Origin: Streptomyces sp. BK239 | GTDB lineage: Bacteria; Actinomycetota; Actinomycetes; Streptomycetales; Streptomycetaceae | Direction: 5' to 3' | DNA length: 64,000 nt | NCBI RefSeq assembly: GCF_004217285.1 | Contig: NZ_SHKS01000001.1 | Span: 434,001 to 498,000, forward strand | Part shown: positions 16,596 through 27,939 of the stretch, one piece after another | Layout: the number at the start of each line of letters is the position of its first letter | How positions within the stretch are numbered: the stretch's first letter is position 1 | Made by a program: the position numbers and the translations under genes | The notes under the pieces: generated by a model | What the model was told of the DNA's origin: nothing | Seen by the model: the letters and a program-made list of their open reading frames with translations, nothing else | The model's database searches: none

Positions 16596-17902
16596 CTATA
16601 GCCTCCGGAAGGCATGTTCCAAGGTTCGCCCGCACCCGGAGTGTCGAAGGACGCTCCGGGCGCCGGTTCGTTGGCGGGACCGCTGTTGTACGTGTCGTTC
16701 GGGTTGTACGCGTTGTACCCGGTGTTCGTCTCACCGATGTTGTACGCATCACTCCCGGGGTATCCGGCGGTGCCCGGATTGCCATAGACCGGGATGGTGA
16801 ATCCCGTGTCCTGGAGCGGGTCGTAGACCGACTGGGGCGCCTCGCCGACCGGCGGCGGGGACGGGATCGGCCAGCTGCCCGAGGTGCTGCCGCCGTTGTC
16901 GACCCGCGGCATCGCCTCCGTGGCCTGCATGTCGAACGGCATGTTCATGCGCGCGGTCTGGTCCGCCCCGTAGGACTGCTGCTGCCCGCGGGGGGTGTTG
17001 ACGGCGCGGTAGGCGGCGGCGAAGCCGTTCGCGGGCTCCGCGCCGGCGGGCGCGTCGAACAGTGACGACGAGGACGGCGACCTGCGCGAGGAGCCCATGG
17101 CGTCGGCGCCGGAGGAGCGGCTCGAGCGGCTCTCGTACCCGGGCAGCGAGCCCGACCCGGTCGCCTCGGCCATGCGCGCGCGGCTGGCCTCCAGCGCGTC
17201 CCGGCCGGCCGGCTCGGGCTCGCCGCCGATGATCGCGCCGATGCGGTCGGCGAGCTGGCGCTTGACCGGGCGGGGGGCGGCGCGCAGCGCCAGGGCGGCC
17301 ATGACGCCGACCAGCGCCAGTCCGTACAGGATCACGAAGATCGGCTTGGCCGCGCGACCCGCGTAGAGCCCGTGCAGCAGCGCGGCGCACCAGGCCGGAT
17401 AGGCCAGCATGTGCATCGCGCGCCAGCGGGCGGCCACCGGGGCCGGGGAGGCGAACCGGGAGCGCAGCGCTCCGGTGATGCCCACGAAGATCATCAGCAG
17501 GCCGGCCAGGGAGCCCAGGCCGATGAGGAAGCCGCTGCCGGTGACGCCGAGCGAGAACGGGATGATCGCGGCGATGAGCTGGGTGTGCTCCAGCGCGATC
17601 TTCGTGGTGATGTGCAGCAGCAGGAACGCGATCGAGGCGACGGCCGTCGTCCTGTGCACCGCCTGGCCGACGATGCGCTGGCGCGTGTTGAGGATGACCC
17701 GGTCCTGGGCGACCAGGCCCCAGATCACCGAGCAGCTGAGCGAGACGAGGGAGAGCACGCCCGCGCCGAAGTTCAGGAACTCCTGGAACCGGTCGCCTCC
17801 GACCAGCACCACCACGGGTATGAGGATGAGGACGACAGCGGTCGCCACCCCGTAGGCCGACCGGCCGGGCCGGGGGAGCGAGCTGTTACTACGAGTGTTC
17901 AT
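16592..17902 (-). CDS. di-heme membrane cytochrome, ferric reductase/NOX-like core
   Basis: A 436-aa protein with about six membrane helices in residues 17-207 and a ~225-residue cytoplasmic, Tyr/Asn/Pro/Ser-rich disordered tail. Two helices carry histidine pairs: H83-x13-H97 and H164-x12-H177. This is the spacing of the two b-heme sites in ferric reductase/NADPH oxidase cores, so it should pass electrons across the membrane. It has no flavin or NAD domain of its own; the overlapping downstream gene can supply that half. ATG 17902 has CGGAG upstream; the open frame extending to 18139 overlaps the leuS leader region and is not needed. Confidence 0.8.
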   Translation of the reverse strand: MNTRSNSSLPRPGRSAYGVATAVVLILIPVVVLVGGDRFQEFLNFGAGVLSLVSLSCSVIWGLVAQDRVILNTRQRIVGQAVHRTTAVASIAFLLLHITTKIALEHTQLIAAIIPFSLGVTGSGFLIGLGSLAGLLMIFVGITGALRSRFASPAPVAARWRAMHMLAYPAWCAALLHGLYAGRAAKPIFVILYGLALVGVMAALALRAAPRPVKRQLADRIGAIIGGEPEPAGRDALEASRARMAEATGSGSLPGYESRSSRSSGADAMGSSRRSPSSSSLFDAPAGAEPANGFAAAYRAVNTPRGQQQSYGADQTARMNMPFDMQATEAMPRVDNGGSTSGSWPIPSPPPVGEAPQSVYDPLQDTGFTIPVYGNPGTAGYPGSDAYNIGETNTGYNAYNPNDTYNSGPANEPAPGASFDTPGAGEPWNMPSGGYR

Positions 17903-18148
17903 GGGGGCAACTCCGAGCAGTTCGGGAAAGCGGTCCCGCTGCCGAACTCTAAGTGGGCGCCATACCGATGGGTACGAGGTTTGGGTATTGCGTTGTGGCA
18001 AAAGGACGATGCGGCTGGTGGGATGTCCCATAGCGGCTGTTACGCCAGGTAAGCTTTGACTCTGGTTCAGTCCCGAGGGCTCCGTGCGGTCGGTGTCATT
18101 GTCGACCACGCATACGGAAGCGCGTCGCAGTCTGCTCAAGCGCTGCGG

Positions 18149-18154
18149 TACCCT
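18149..18154 (+). promoter_or_regulatory. -10 box for the leuS leader transcript
   Basis: TACCCT ends 6 nt before the leader-peptide ATG (18161), so the leader mRNA is probably leaderless. No strong -35 element is visible. Confidence 0.5.
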
Positions 18155-18160
18155 TTGCCC

Positions 18161-18199
18161 ATGCGTGCCGTACGCCTTCTGCTTAGCGAGCCGCGCTGA
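18161..18199 (+). CDS. leuS leader peptide (MRAVRLLLSEPR)
   Basis: A 12-codon reading frame with three consecutive leucine codons (CTT CTG CTT), ending 48 nt before a terminator upstream of leuS. CTT is rare in such GC-rich genomes, making it a good sensor of leucyl-tRNA supply. A ribosome stalled there would cover GCCGCGC (18190-18196), which can otherwise pair with GCGCGGC (18239-18245). This layout is typical of ribosome-mediated attenuation. Confidence 0.72.
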   Translation: MRAVRLLLSEPR

Positions 18200-18205
18200 T
18201 CAGTC

Positions 18206-18271
18206 CCGAACGCCGGTGAACCGGACGGTTCGGAATCGGCGCGGCGTCCCCTCCTGTGCGAGGGGTTTTTT
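18206..18271 (+). terminator. attenuator/terminator of leuS with alternative hairpins
   Basis: The terminator stem is CCCCTC (18248-18253) with GAGGGG (18260-18265), followed by TTTTTT. Upstream, GAACCG/CGGTTC (18218-18231) and CCGAAC/GTTCGG (18206-18211 with 18228-18233) are mutually exclusive hairpins, as expected of an attenuator. Lies 54 nt before leuS. Confidence 0.72.
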
Positions 18272-18324
18272 CGTTTCTTGAATCGCAGCCGCTGGCAGAG
18301 ACGATCGATGGAGCTTAAAGGATC

Positions 18325-21201
<2,877 letters not shown>

Positions 21202-21231
21202 CGCGCCGCGCCCGCGTCAGGGTGGTCCCCT

Positions 21232-21274
21232 ACGGGCAGGTTCGGGGTTCTTCTGGAACTTCGGACCTGCCCGT
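21232..21274 (+). terminator. hairpin after leuS
   Basis: ACGGGCAGGT pairs with ACCTGCCCGT, with an inner GTTC/GAAC stem. It starts 30 nt after the leuS stop and has no U tract. Confidence 0.6.
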
Positions 21275-21337
21275 GGCGTTTACCGTTGAGGAGAGCGGCG
21301 CGCGATGTGCCGAAGCCCGATTTGCCAGGAGGAGCTC

Positions 21338-22066
21338 GTGGAAGCGGTGATCGCAGTCTTCGCACTGCTCTTCGTGCTGTTCCTGGCGCTGGGCGCCTAC
21401 GCCACGGTGAAGGCGGTCGGCGCGGCCAAGCGCAGCGTGGACCGCACCCTCACCCAGGCCCGGCGCACGGTCGAGGACCACACGCTGCGGGCCAAGTCCT
21501 TCACCCAGTTCGGTCCCGCCGCGGAGATCGCGCAGCTGCGCCTCAGGCTGCGCACCTCCATGCGGGCCACCCAGGACGCGCTGCGGGCCGGCTCCGTGGA
21601 GGACGAGTCCCTCAAGGAGTCCCTCGCGCTCTTCCAGCGCCTGAGCGCACACGGGTACGAACTGGACGCCGAGCTCAAGCGCCTGGAGACCGAACCCGAC
21701 CGGGCCACGCTCACCGAGCGGCTGCCCTCGCTGCGGGAGCGCACCGAGCGCGTCACGGCGTCGGCGGACTCACTGCGCTGGGCGGCCCGGGACCGGGCCC
21801 GCCGCTTCGCGGACGAGGACCTGGACACCCTCAGCGCCGAGATCGACGTGGAGGCGGGCGCGCTGCGCCACTGGACCACCGCGGAAGGCGGCCCCGCTTC
21901 GGCCCCGTGGCCCGAGACGCCGGCCGCCGCCCCGGCGGAGGAGGGACGGCCGAGCACGTCCGGTGTGCGCACCGCCCGGGAGCCGGCCCGGCCCGCCATC
22001 ACCCCGCCGGGACCCCGGCCCACGTACCCGTGGCAGAAGAAGCCGCGCCCCGAGAGCACGACGTGA
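21338..22066 (+). CDS. membrane-anchored coiled-coil protein of unknown function
   Basis: A 242-aa protein starting at GTG 21338, which has a perfect ribosome site (AGGAGG). Residues 1-22 form one membrane helix (VIAVFALLFVLFLALGAY). The remainder is rich in Arg/Glu/Leu/Ala with long helical, probably coiled-coil stretches (RLRLRTSMRATQDALRAG, ERLPSLRERTERVTASADSL), ending in a Pro-rich tail. An upstream in-frame ATG at 21305 would add 11 residues but lacks a ribosome site. Function unknown. Confidence 0.78.
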   Translation: MEAVIAVFALLFVLFLALGAYATVKAVGAAKRSVDRTLTQARRTVEDHTLRAKSFTQFGPAAEIAQLRLRLRTSMRATQDALRAGSVEDESLKESLALFQRLSAHGYELDAELKRLETEPDRATLTERLPSLRERTERVTASADSLRWAARDRARRFADEDLDTLSAEIDVEAGALRHWTTAEGGPASAPWPETPAAAPAEEGRPSTSGVRTAREPARPAITPPGPRPTYPWQKKPRPESTT

Positions 22067-22173
22067 CGCGGCGTCCGGCGCGGTGTCCGGCAGGGCTATG
22101 GACCCGGCGCCGGGGCCCCTCGGGCGACGGCCGGCCGGACGGGGTCGGGCTGACGTCCGGGGGCTACGGCAGG

Positions 22174-22179
22174 TAACCT
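22174..22179 (+). promoter_or_regulatory. -10 box of degV
   Basis: TAACCT ends 7 nt before ATG 22187. CTGACG (22150-22155) is a good -35 at 18-nt spacing. Confidence 0.55.
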
Positions 22180-22186
22180 CCAGCTC

Positions 22187-23032
22187 ATGTCCCGCCATGT
22201 CGCGATCGTCACCGATTCAACGGCCTACCTGCCGCAGCGGACGATGGAGCGCCACGGCATCACCGCGGTGCCCCTGACCGTCGTCGTCGGCGGCCAGGCC
22301 CTCGAAGAGGGCACCGAGATCTCCACCCGTTCCCTCGCCGTGGCGCTGCAGAAACGACGCTCCGTCACCACCTCGCGCCCCAGCCCCCAGCTCTTCGCCG
22401 AGACCTACCGCAAGGCCGCCGAGGCCGGCGCCACCGGCATCGTCTCCCTTCATCTCTCCGCCGAGCTGTCCGGCACGTACGACGCGGCCGTGGTCGCGGC
22501 GCGGGAGGCGCCGGTGCCGGTGCGGGTGGTGGACACCGGGATGATCGCGATGGCGCTCGGCTTCTGCGCGCTCACGGCCGCCGAGACGGCCGAGGCCGGC
22601 GGCAGCGTCGACGAGGCGGTCACCGCCGCCGAGAAGCGGGCCGCCGCCACCTCCGCCTACTTCTACGTCGACACCCTCGACTATCTGCGCCGCGGCGGCC
22701 GGATCGGCGCCGCCCAGGCGCTGTTGGGCTCCGCGCTCGCGGTGAAGCCGCTGCTCCAGCTCGACGGAGGGCGGATCGAACCCCTGGAGAAGGTGCGGAC
22801 GGCGTCGAGGGCGATCGCCCGCCTGGAGGAGCTGGTGGCCGAGCGGGCGGGCGGCGCCCCGGTCGACATCGCCGTGCACCATCTCTCCGCCCCCGAGCGG
22901 GCGTCGGCCCTCGCGGACCGGCTGCGGGCCCGTGTGCCCGCCCTCGCGGAGCTGCATGTGAGCGAGGTGGGCGCGGTGATCGGTGCGCACACCGGGCCGG
23001 GACTGCTGGGAGTCGTGGTCTCGCACCGGTGA
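22187..23032 (+). CDS. DegV-family fatty-acid-binding protein
   Basis: A 281-aa protein of the DegV/FakB fold, which binds a fatty acid and in some Gram-positives presents it to a kinase. Typical blocks are VAIVTDSTAYLP at the N-terminus, RRSVTTSRPSPQLF, SLHLSAELSGTYDAA, YFYVDTLDYLRRGGRIG and a terminal GAHTGPGLLGVVV. No kinase partner is next to it here, so the specific role stays open. Confidence 0.9.
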   Translation: MSRHVAIVTDSTAYLPQRTMERHGITAVPLTVVVGGQALEEGTEISTRSLAVALQKRRSVTTSRPSPQLFAETYRKAAEAGATGIVSLHLSAELSGTYDAAVVAAREAPVPVRVVDTGMIAMALGFCALTAAETAEAGGSVDEAVTAAEKRAAATSAYFYVDTLDYLRRGGRIGAAQALLGSALAVKPLLQLDGGRIEPLEKVRTASRAIARLEELVAERAGGAPVDIAVHHLSAPERASALADRLRARVPALAELHVSEVGAVIGAHTGPGLLGVVVSHR

Positions 23033-23113
23033 CCTCCGCGTCACGGACGTGGCGGGGAAATCGGCGGCCCTTCGGTCCTCTCTCTCGGTCTTCTCTCCGA
23101 TCTTCCCGATGAG

Positions 23114-23129
23114 ACCCACTCGTGTGGGT
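23114..23129 (+). promoter_or_regulatory. perfect inverted repeat upstream of comEA
   Basis: ACCCAC-TCGT-GTGGGT: 6-bp arms, 82 nt after the degV stop and 85 nt before comEA. It could be an operator or a small hairpin. Confidence 0.4.
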
Positions 23130-23136
23130 GACGAAG

Positions 23137-23163
23137 TTGTCCACAACCGGGGCGCTGTCCACG
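23137..23163 (+). promoter_or_regulatory. two DnaA-box-like sequences upstream of comEA
   Basis: TTGTCCACA (23137-23145) equals the preferred Streptomyces DnaA box. CTGTCCACG (23155-23163) matches 7 of 9 positions in the same orientation, 18 nt further on. DnaA binding here is inference. Confidence 0.45.
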
Positions 23164-23213
23164 GGAATTGAGCAAGATCATCGCGATGTGGCGAAGTGTC
23201 CGATCCTCGTCGC

Positions 23214-24434
23214 ATGGCACTTCGATCACGTTCACATGGGACCAACCCGACCAGTGGGCCCGGCCGGCGGCCCGGCTCCGACGGGCGTCTGCGACACCGG
23301 CGCACCCCCGCTCGCGGCCGGGTGGGCGGCGGTCCTGCCCCGGCGGAGGAACTGCGCCGACGGGCGGAGCTGTTGTTCGGCGGACCGGGAGGAGAGCCCG
23401 CTGAGCGGGGCGGGCGCGGCGCGTCGGGAAGCGGGCCGCCGGGGCACGGCGGCGCGGTGGGCGGTGGGCGTGCGGCCGGGGGCGTGTCGGGGGAGCCGGC
23501 ACAGCGGTCCGGCGGTGTGCTCCTTGCGGTGGACGAGCCGGAGGCGGTGGTCGTCGACGGGTTCGCGGGCCGGTCGCGTCCGCTGCGGCCTGAGGACGAA
23601 GAGACGCGGGCCGCCGCAACCGCAACCGCAGTCGTGGACGGGGCGGACTGGCGGACGCGGGCGGGGCTCGCTCTGCGGGAGCGGATGCCGCTATGGGTGC
23701 AGGCGCGCTGCGGGCTGGAGGCGAGGAGCGTGATCGCGCTCTCCGTGGTCGTCGTCGCCGTCGCGGCCTTCGCCGTGCAGCACTTCTGGTCCGGCGGGGC
23801 GCGGACCGTGCAGGCGCCGGAGGTCGTGCGGGCGGCCTCGTACGAGGAAGGCGAACGGAGCGGGCCGGGCGGCGGGCGGGAGACCACTGGAGCGGGTGGC
23901 GCGGCGGGCGTGGTGGGGGCGCGGGGCAAAGCGGGTGTCGCGGGCGCCGGCGTGGGAGCGGGCACGGCCGAGATCGTGGTGGACGTCAGCGGGAAGGTGC
24001 GCGAGCCCGGGATCCATCGACTGCCGGCGGGCTCGCGGGTCGTCGACGCGCTGAACGCGGCCGGCGGGGTGCGGCCGGGCACGAACACCGACGGCCTGAA
24101 CCGGGCGCGGTTCCTCATCGACGGGGAACAGGTCGTCGTGGGCGGCGCGGGGGTGGGCGGTGGTGGCGCGGTCGGCGGCGGTGCCGCGAGCGGCCCGGCG
24201 GCGGGCGGGGCGGCGGGGCCGGGTGTCGGGACGGGGGCGGGGGTTCCCGTCTCGCTCAACACAGCCACCGTGGAGCAGCTCGACGCGCTGCCCGGAGTGG
24301 GGCCGGTCCTGGCGCGGCACATCGTCGACTACCGCGCGCAGCAAGGCGGTTTCCGCTCCGTGGACGAGCTGCGCGAGGTCAACGGCATCGGTCAGCGGCG
24401 CTTCGCCGACCTACGGGATCTCGTACGGCCATGA
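23214..24434 (+). CDS. comEA: ComEA-like DNA-binding membrane protein
   Basis: A 406-aa protein. A long basic, disordered cytoplasmic N-terminus is followed by a membrane helix (about 173-192, SVIALSVVVVAVAAFAVQHF), a Gly/Ala-rich linker, an SLBB domain (about 250-308, IVVDVSGKVREPGIHRLPAG) and a C-terminal helix-hairpin-helix pair (VSLNTATVEQLDALPGVGPV) that binds double-stranded DNA in ComEA. The start is uncertain; GTG 23196 is also in frame. The stop overlaps comEC (ATGA). Much longer than Bacillus ComEA because of the N-terminus. Confidence 0.88.
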   Translation: MALRSRSHGTNPTSGPGRRPGSDGRLRHRRTPARGRVGGGPAPAEELRRRAELLFGGPGGEPAERGGRGASGSGPPGHGGAVGGGRAAGGVSGEPAQRSGGVLLAVDEPEAVVVDGFAGRSRPLRPEDEETRAAATATAVVDGADWRTRAGLALRERMPLWVQARCGLEARSVIALSVVVVAVAAFAVQHFWSGGARTVQAPEVVRAASYEEGERSGPGGGRETTGAGGAAGVVGARGKAGVAGAGVGAGTAEIVVDVSGKVREPGIHRLPAGSRVVDALNAAGGVRPGTNTDGLNRARFLIDGEQVVVGGAGVGGGGAVGGGAASGPAAGGAAGPGVGTGAGVPVSLNTATVEQLDALPGVGPVLARHIVDYRAQQGGFRSVDELREVNGIGQRRFADLRDLVRP

Positions 24435-27067
24435 TCCACGACGACCTCTCGCCGGCGATGACGGCAGCCGATGCCGAGCCCCAGCCCGGTGCACGGCCGC
24501 GCCGGGCCGTGCACGCGGCCTCGGGGAGGCGGCTGGGGGACGCGCATCCGCGGCAGGAAGGCCCGGTGGATCTGCGGCTCGTGCCGCCGGCGCTGGCGGC
24601 CTGGGCGACGGCGGCGGTGGCACTGGACGCGTCGCCGGGGCTGGTGACCGCCGTCGTGCTCGTCTGCCTGACCGCGGCCGGTGTCCTCCTCGGCGCGGGA
24701 CGGCGGGGGCGGCGGCGGTCCGCCTCGGACGCGAGCGCCGGCCGGTCGCGGGCGACCGTCGCCGCGGTGCTGCTCTGCGTGGCCGCGGCCGGCGCGTCCG
24801 CCGGACTGCACGGGGCCGACCTGCGACGCGGGCCGGTGCCCGCCCTGGCCGGGGAGTACGCCACGGTCACCGCCGAGGCGGAGCTCACCTCGGACCCCCG
24901 GCTCGCCCGCCCCCGCTTCACGGGAGACCGCCGCACCCCGGACGCGGTGCTGATCGACGCGGAGGTCCGCAGGGTCGAGACGAGTACGGGGCGGGCCTGG
25001 GTGAAGGAGCAGCCGGGGGCTGGAGCGTGGGGTGGGCGGGTCAGGGCGGTGGTGGTACGCACTCCGGTGTTGCTGGTGGTCGACGTCGCGGGTGCCGGGG
25101 GACCGGGAGCCCGGGGGCGGACGGCGAGGGTGGAGTGGCTCGGGTTGCTGCCCTCGTCGCGGGTGCGGGTGACGGGTCGGCTGGCGCCGGCGTCGAGCGG
25201 CGGGGACCGGACGGCGGCGGTGCTGCGGGTGCGGGACCGGGCGGGGCCGGTGGTGGTGCGGGGGCCGTCGGCGGCGCAGCGTGTGGCGGGGCGGCTGCGG
25301 GCGGGGCTGCGGGAGGCCACCGACAAGCTCCCCGCGGACGCGCGGGCGCTGCTGCCGGGGCTGGTCGTGGGGGACACCTCGCGGATCACGCCCGAACTGG
25401 ACGAGGCCTTCAAGGAGACGGACCTCGCTCACACGCTCGCCGTGTCGGGCAGCAATCTCACGATCATGCTGGCCCTGCTCCTCGGACCGCCCGGCCTGGC
25501 CCAGCACGTGGAGCGTCGCGGGCTGGCGCCGAGGCTCGGCATCCCCCTGCGGGCGACGGCGCTGCTGGGCGGGGCGCTGACCCTCGGGTTCGTCGTGGTG
25601 TGCCGGCCCGACCCGAGCGTGCTGCGGGCGGCGGCCTGCGGCGCCGTGGTCCTGCTCGCGCTGGCGACCGGTCGCCGGCGGTCGCTGATCCCGGCGCTGG
25701 CGACGGCGGTCCTGCTGCTGGTGCTGTACGACCCGTGGCTGGCGCTCAGTCATGGGTTCCTGCTGTCGGTGCTGGCCACGGGGGCGTTGTTGACGCTGGC
25801 CCCGCGCTGGAGCGCGGCATTGCGCCGGCGCGGGGTGCCGCCGCGGCTGGCGGAGGCGTTGGCGGCGGCGGGGGCCGCGCAGGCGGTGTGCGCGCCGGTG
25901 GTGACCGTGCTGTCGGCGCGGGTGAGCCTGGTGGCGGTGCCGTGCAACCTGCTGGTGGAGTTCGCGGTGGCCCCGGCGACGGTGCTGGGATTCGCGGCGC
26001 TGGCGACCGCTCCGCTGGCGATGCCGGTGGCCGAGGCGCTCGCGTGGTGCGCGGGCTGGCCGGCCGGATGGATCGCGGGGGTCGCGCGGACCGGGGCGGC
26101 ACTGCCCGGCGCGGGGCTGGACTGGCCGGGCGGCTGGGCCGGGGCCCTGCTGCTCGCCGTCGTCACGGTCGCGCTGGTGCCGCTCGGGCGGCGACTGACG
26201 AGGCGTCCGTGGCTGTGCGGGATCTGCGGAGCGTTGCTGTTGCTCGTGGTCGTGCAGCCGCCGCCGCTGACCCGGGTGCTCACGGGCTGGCCGCCGCCGG
26301 GCTGGCGGCTGGCGATGTGCGATGTGGGGCAGGGCGACGCGATGGTGCTCGCGGCGGGCGCGGGCACCGGGGTGGTGGTGGACGCCGGGCCCGATCCGGT
26401 CCTGGTCGACCGGTGTCTGCGCACCTTGGGCGTCACCCGGGTGCCGTTCGTGGTGCTGACCCACTTCCACGCCGACCATGTGGCGGGGCTGCCGGGGGTG
26501 TTGCGGGGCCGGGCGGTGGGGGCGATCGGGACGACGGGGTTCGAGGAGCCCGCCGACCAGGCGGAGTTCGTGCGGAGGGAGGCGCGGGAGCGGGGAGTTC
26601 CCTTGGTGCGGGCGGCGGCGGGGGAGCGCAGGCGGGTCGGCGCGCTCGACTGGGAGGTGCTGTGGCCGCCGGCCACAACCGCCGCCGCTGAGCCGGAGGG
26701 GCCGAACGACGCGAGCGTGACCCTGCTGGTGCGCACGGCGGGGCTGCGGATGCTGCTCCTCGGGGACCTCGAACCCCCGGCCCAGCGGGCGCTGCTGCGC
26801 TCGCCGGCGGGCGCGACACTGGCCGGCGGGGTGGACGTGCTCAAGGTGGCCCACCACGGGTCGGCCTACCAGGACCCCGACCTGATACGCACTGCGGCGC
26901 CGAGGATCGCGCTGATCAGCTGCGGGGCGGACAACCGGTACGGTCACCCGGCTCCCGGTACGGTCGCGGCGTTGCGGGCGTCGGGCGCGGTGGTGCTGCG
27001 CACGGACCGGGACGGGGCACTCGCGGTCGCGGGTACGGGCGCCGGGTTGCGGGTGGCGGGAGACTGA
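24431..27067 (+). CDS. comEC: ComEC/Rec2-family DNA channel with metallo-hydrolase domain
   Basis: An 878-aa membrane protein. It has N-terminal helices and a beta-rich insert, the Competence transmembrane region (HTLAVSGSNLTIMLALLLGP and many later helices), and a C-terminal metallo-beta-lactamase-type domain with CDVGQGDAMVLAAG, LTHFHADHVAGL and VAHHGSAYQD, the predicted nuclease site. In competent bacteria ComEC passes single-stranded DNA across the membrane. Start codon overlaps the comEA stop, so both are made together. Confidence 0.9.
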   Translation: MIHDDLSPAMTAADAEPQPGARPRRAVHAASGRRLGDAHPRQEGPVDLRLVPPALAAWATAAVALDASPGLVTAVVLVCLTAAGVLLGAGRRGRRRSASDASAGRSRATVAAVLLCVAAAGASAGLHGADLRRGPVPALAGEYATVTAEAELTSDPRLARPRFTGDRRTPDAVLIDAEVRRVETSTGRAWVKEQPGAGAWGGRVRAVVVRTPVLLVVDVAGAGGPGARGRTARVEWLGLLPSSRVRVTGRLAPASSGGDRTAAVLRVRDRAGPVVVRGPSAAQRVAGRLRAGLREATDKLPADARALLPGLVVGDTSRITPELDEAFKETDLAHTLAVSGSNLTIMLALLLGPPGLAQHVERRGLAPRLGIPLRATALLGGALTLGFVVVCRPDPSVLRAAACGAVVLLALATGRRRSLIPALATAVLLLVLYDPWLALSHGFLLSVLATGALLTLAPRWSAALRRRGVPPRLAEALAAAGAAQAVCAPVVTVLSARVSLVAVPCNLLVEFAVAPATVLGFAALATAPLAMPVAEALAWCAGWPAGWIAGVARTGAALPGAGLDWPGGWAGALLLAVVTVALVPLGRRLTRRPWLCGICGALLLLVVVQPPPLTRVLTGWPPPGWRLAMCDVGQGDAMVLAAGAGTGVVVDAGPDPVLVDRCLRTLGVTRVPFVVLTHFHADHVAGLPGVLRGRAVGAIGTTGFEEPADQAEFVRREARERGVPLVRAAAGERRRVGALDWEVLWPPATTAAAEPEGPNDASVTLLVRTAGLRMLLLGDLEPPAQRALLRSPAGATLAGGVDVLKVAHHGSAYQDPDLIRTAAPRIALISCGADNRYGHPAPGTVAALRASGAVVLRTDRDGALAVAGTGAGLRVAGD

Positions 27068-27072
27068 GGGGC

Positions 27073-27939
27073 ATGGACTCCGCACAGATCGCCTCCGCGC
27101 CGCTCGACTCCCCTCTGCTGGACGCCTATCTGCGCCGCCTCGGCGTCGCGTACCCGGCGTGGCCCACCGCCGACGTGCTGCGGGAGCTGCATGTGCGGCA
27201 TCTGCAGACCGTGCCCTTCGAGAACCTGTCGGTCCATCTCGGGGAGGAGATCGTCCTGGAGGAGAGACGGCTGGTGGAGAAGGTGGTGGAGGGCGGCAGG
27301 GGAGGGTTCTGTTACGAGCTGAACGGCGCGTTCGGGGCGCTGCTGGCGGGGCTCGGCTTCGATGTGACGCTGCTGGCCGGGCGGGTGTACGGGGAGGAGG
27401 GGCGGCCCGGGATCCCGTACGACCATCTCGCGTTGCGGGTGCGGACGGTGGACGCGGGGGAGTGGCTGGTCGACGTGGGCTTCGGGGCGCACAGCCACTT
27501 TCCGCTGCGCTGGGAGCACCGGGGTGAACAGGAGGATCCCGCGGGCGTGTTCAGGATCGTGGAGGCCAGGGCGGACGCGGCCGCTGTGAAGGGCTGGGCG
27601 GACCGCTCGGCCGATGACCTGGACGTCGTCCGCGACGGCTCGCGCCAGTACCGGCTGGAGGTGCGGCCGCGGGCGTTGGGCGACTTCGCGGCCGGCGCGT
27701 GGTGGCACCGGACGTCCCCCGAGTCGCACTTCACCCGGTCGCTCGTCTGCTCGCGGGTCACGGAGGACGGCGGGAGGGTCACGCTGAGCGGGCGCCGGTT
27801 GAAGACGACGACGGCCGACGGGGCGTCCGAGGAGCGGGAGTTGACGCGGGACGAGGAGGTGCTGGCGGTGTACCGGGAGCGGTTCGGGATCCGGTTGGAG
27901 CGGGTGCCGCGGGTGCGGGCAGGATGGGGGCGTGAGTGA
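27073..27939 (+). CDS. arylamine N-acetyltransferase
   Basis: A 288-aa enzyme of the NAT family, moving acetyl from acetyl-CoA to arylamines or acting in amide synthesis. The catalytic triad is readable: Cys80 in GGRGGFCYELNGAF, His118 in YDHLALRV and Asp134 in WLVDVGFG. It begins 5 nt after comEC and is probably read from the same transcript. Substrate unknown. Confidence 0.92.
   Translation: MDSAQIASAPLDSPLLDAYLRRLGVAYPAWPTADVLRELHVRHLQTVPFENLSVHLGEEIVLEERRLVEKVVEGGRGGFCYELNGAFGALLAGLGFDVTLLAGRVYGEEGRPGIPYDHLALRVRTVDAGEWLVDVGFGAHSHFPLRWEHRGEQEDPAGVFRIVEARADAAAVKGWADRSADDLDVVRDGSRQYRLEVRPRALGDFAAGAWWHRTSPESHFTRSLVCSRVTEDGGRVTLSGRRLKTTTADGASEERELTRDEEVLAVYRERFGIRLERVPRVRAGWGRE

Noticed and set aside
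18084..18281. 65-codon frame overlapping the leuS leader
   Set aside because: It crosses the terminator and has no ribosome site; the 12-codon Leu-rich frame explains the region better.
18161..18324. T-box riboswitch before leuS
   Set aside because: No T-box consensus sequence or specifier stem is visible; the leader peptide with a terminator accounts for regulation.
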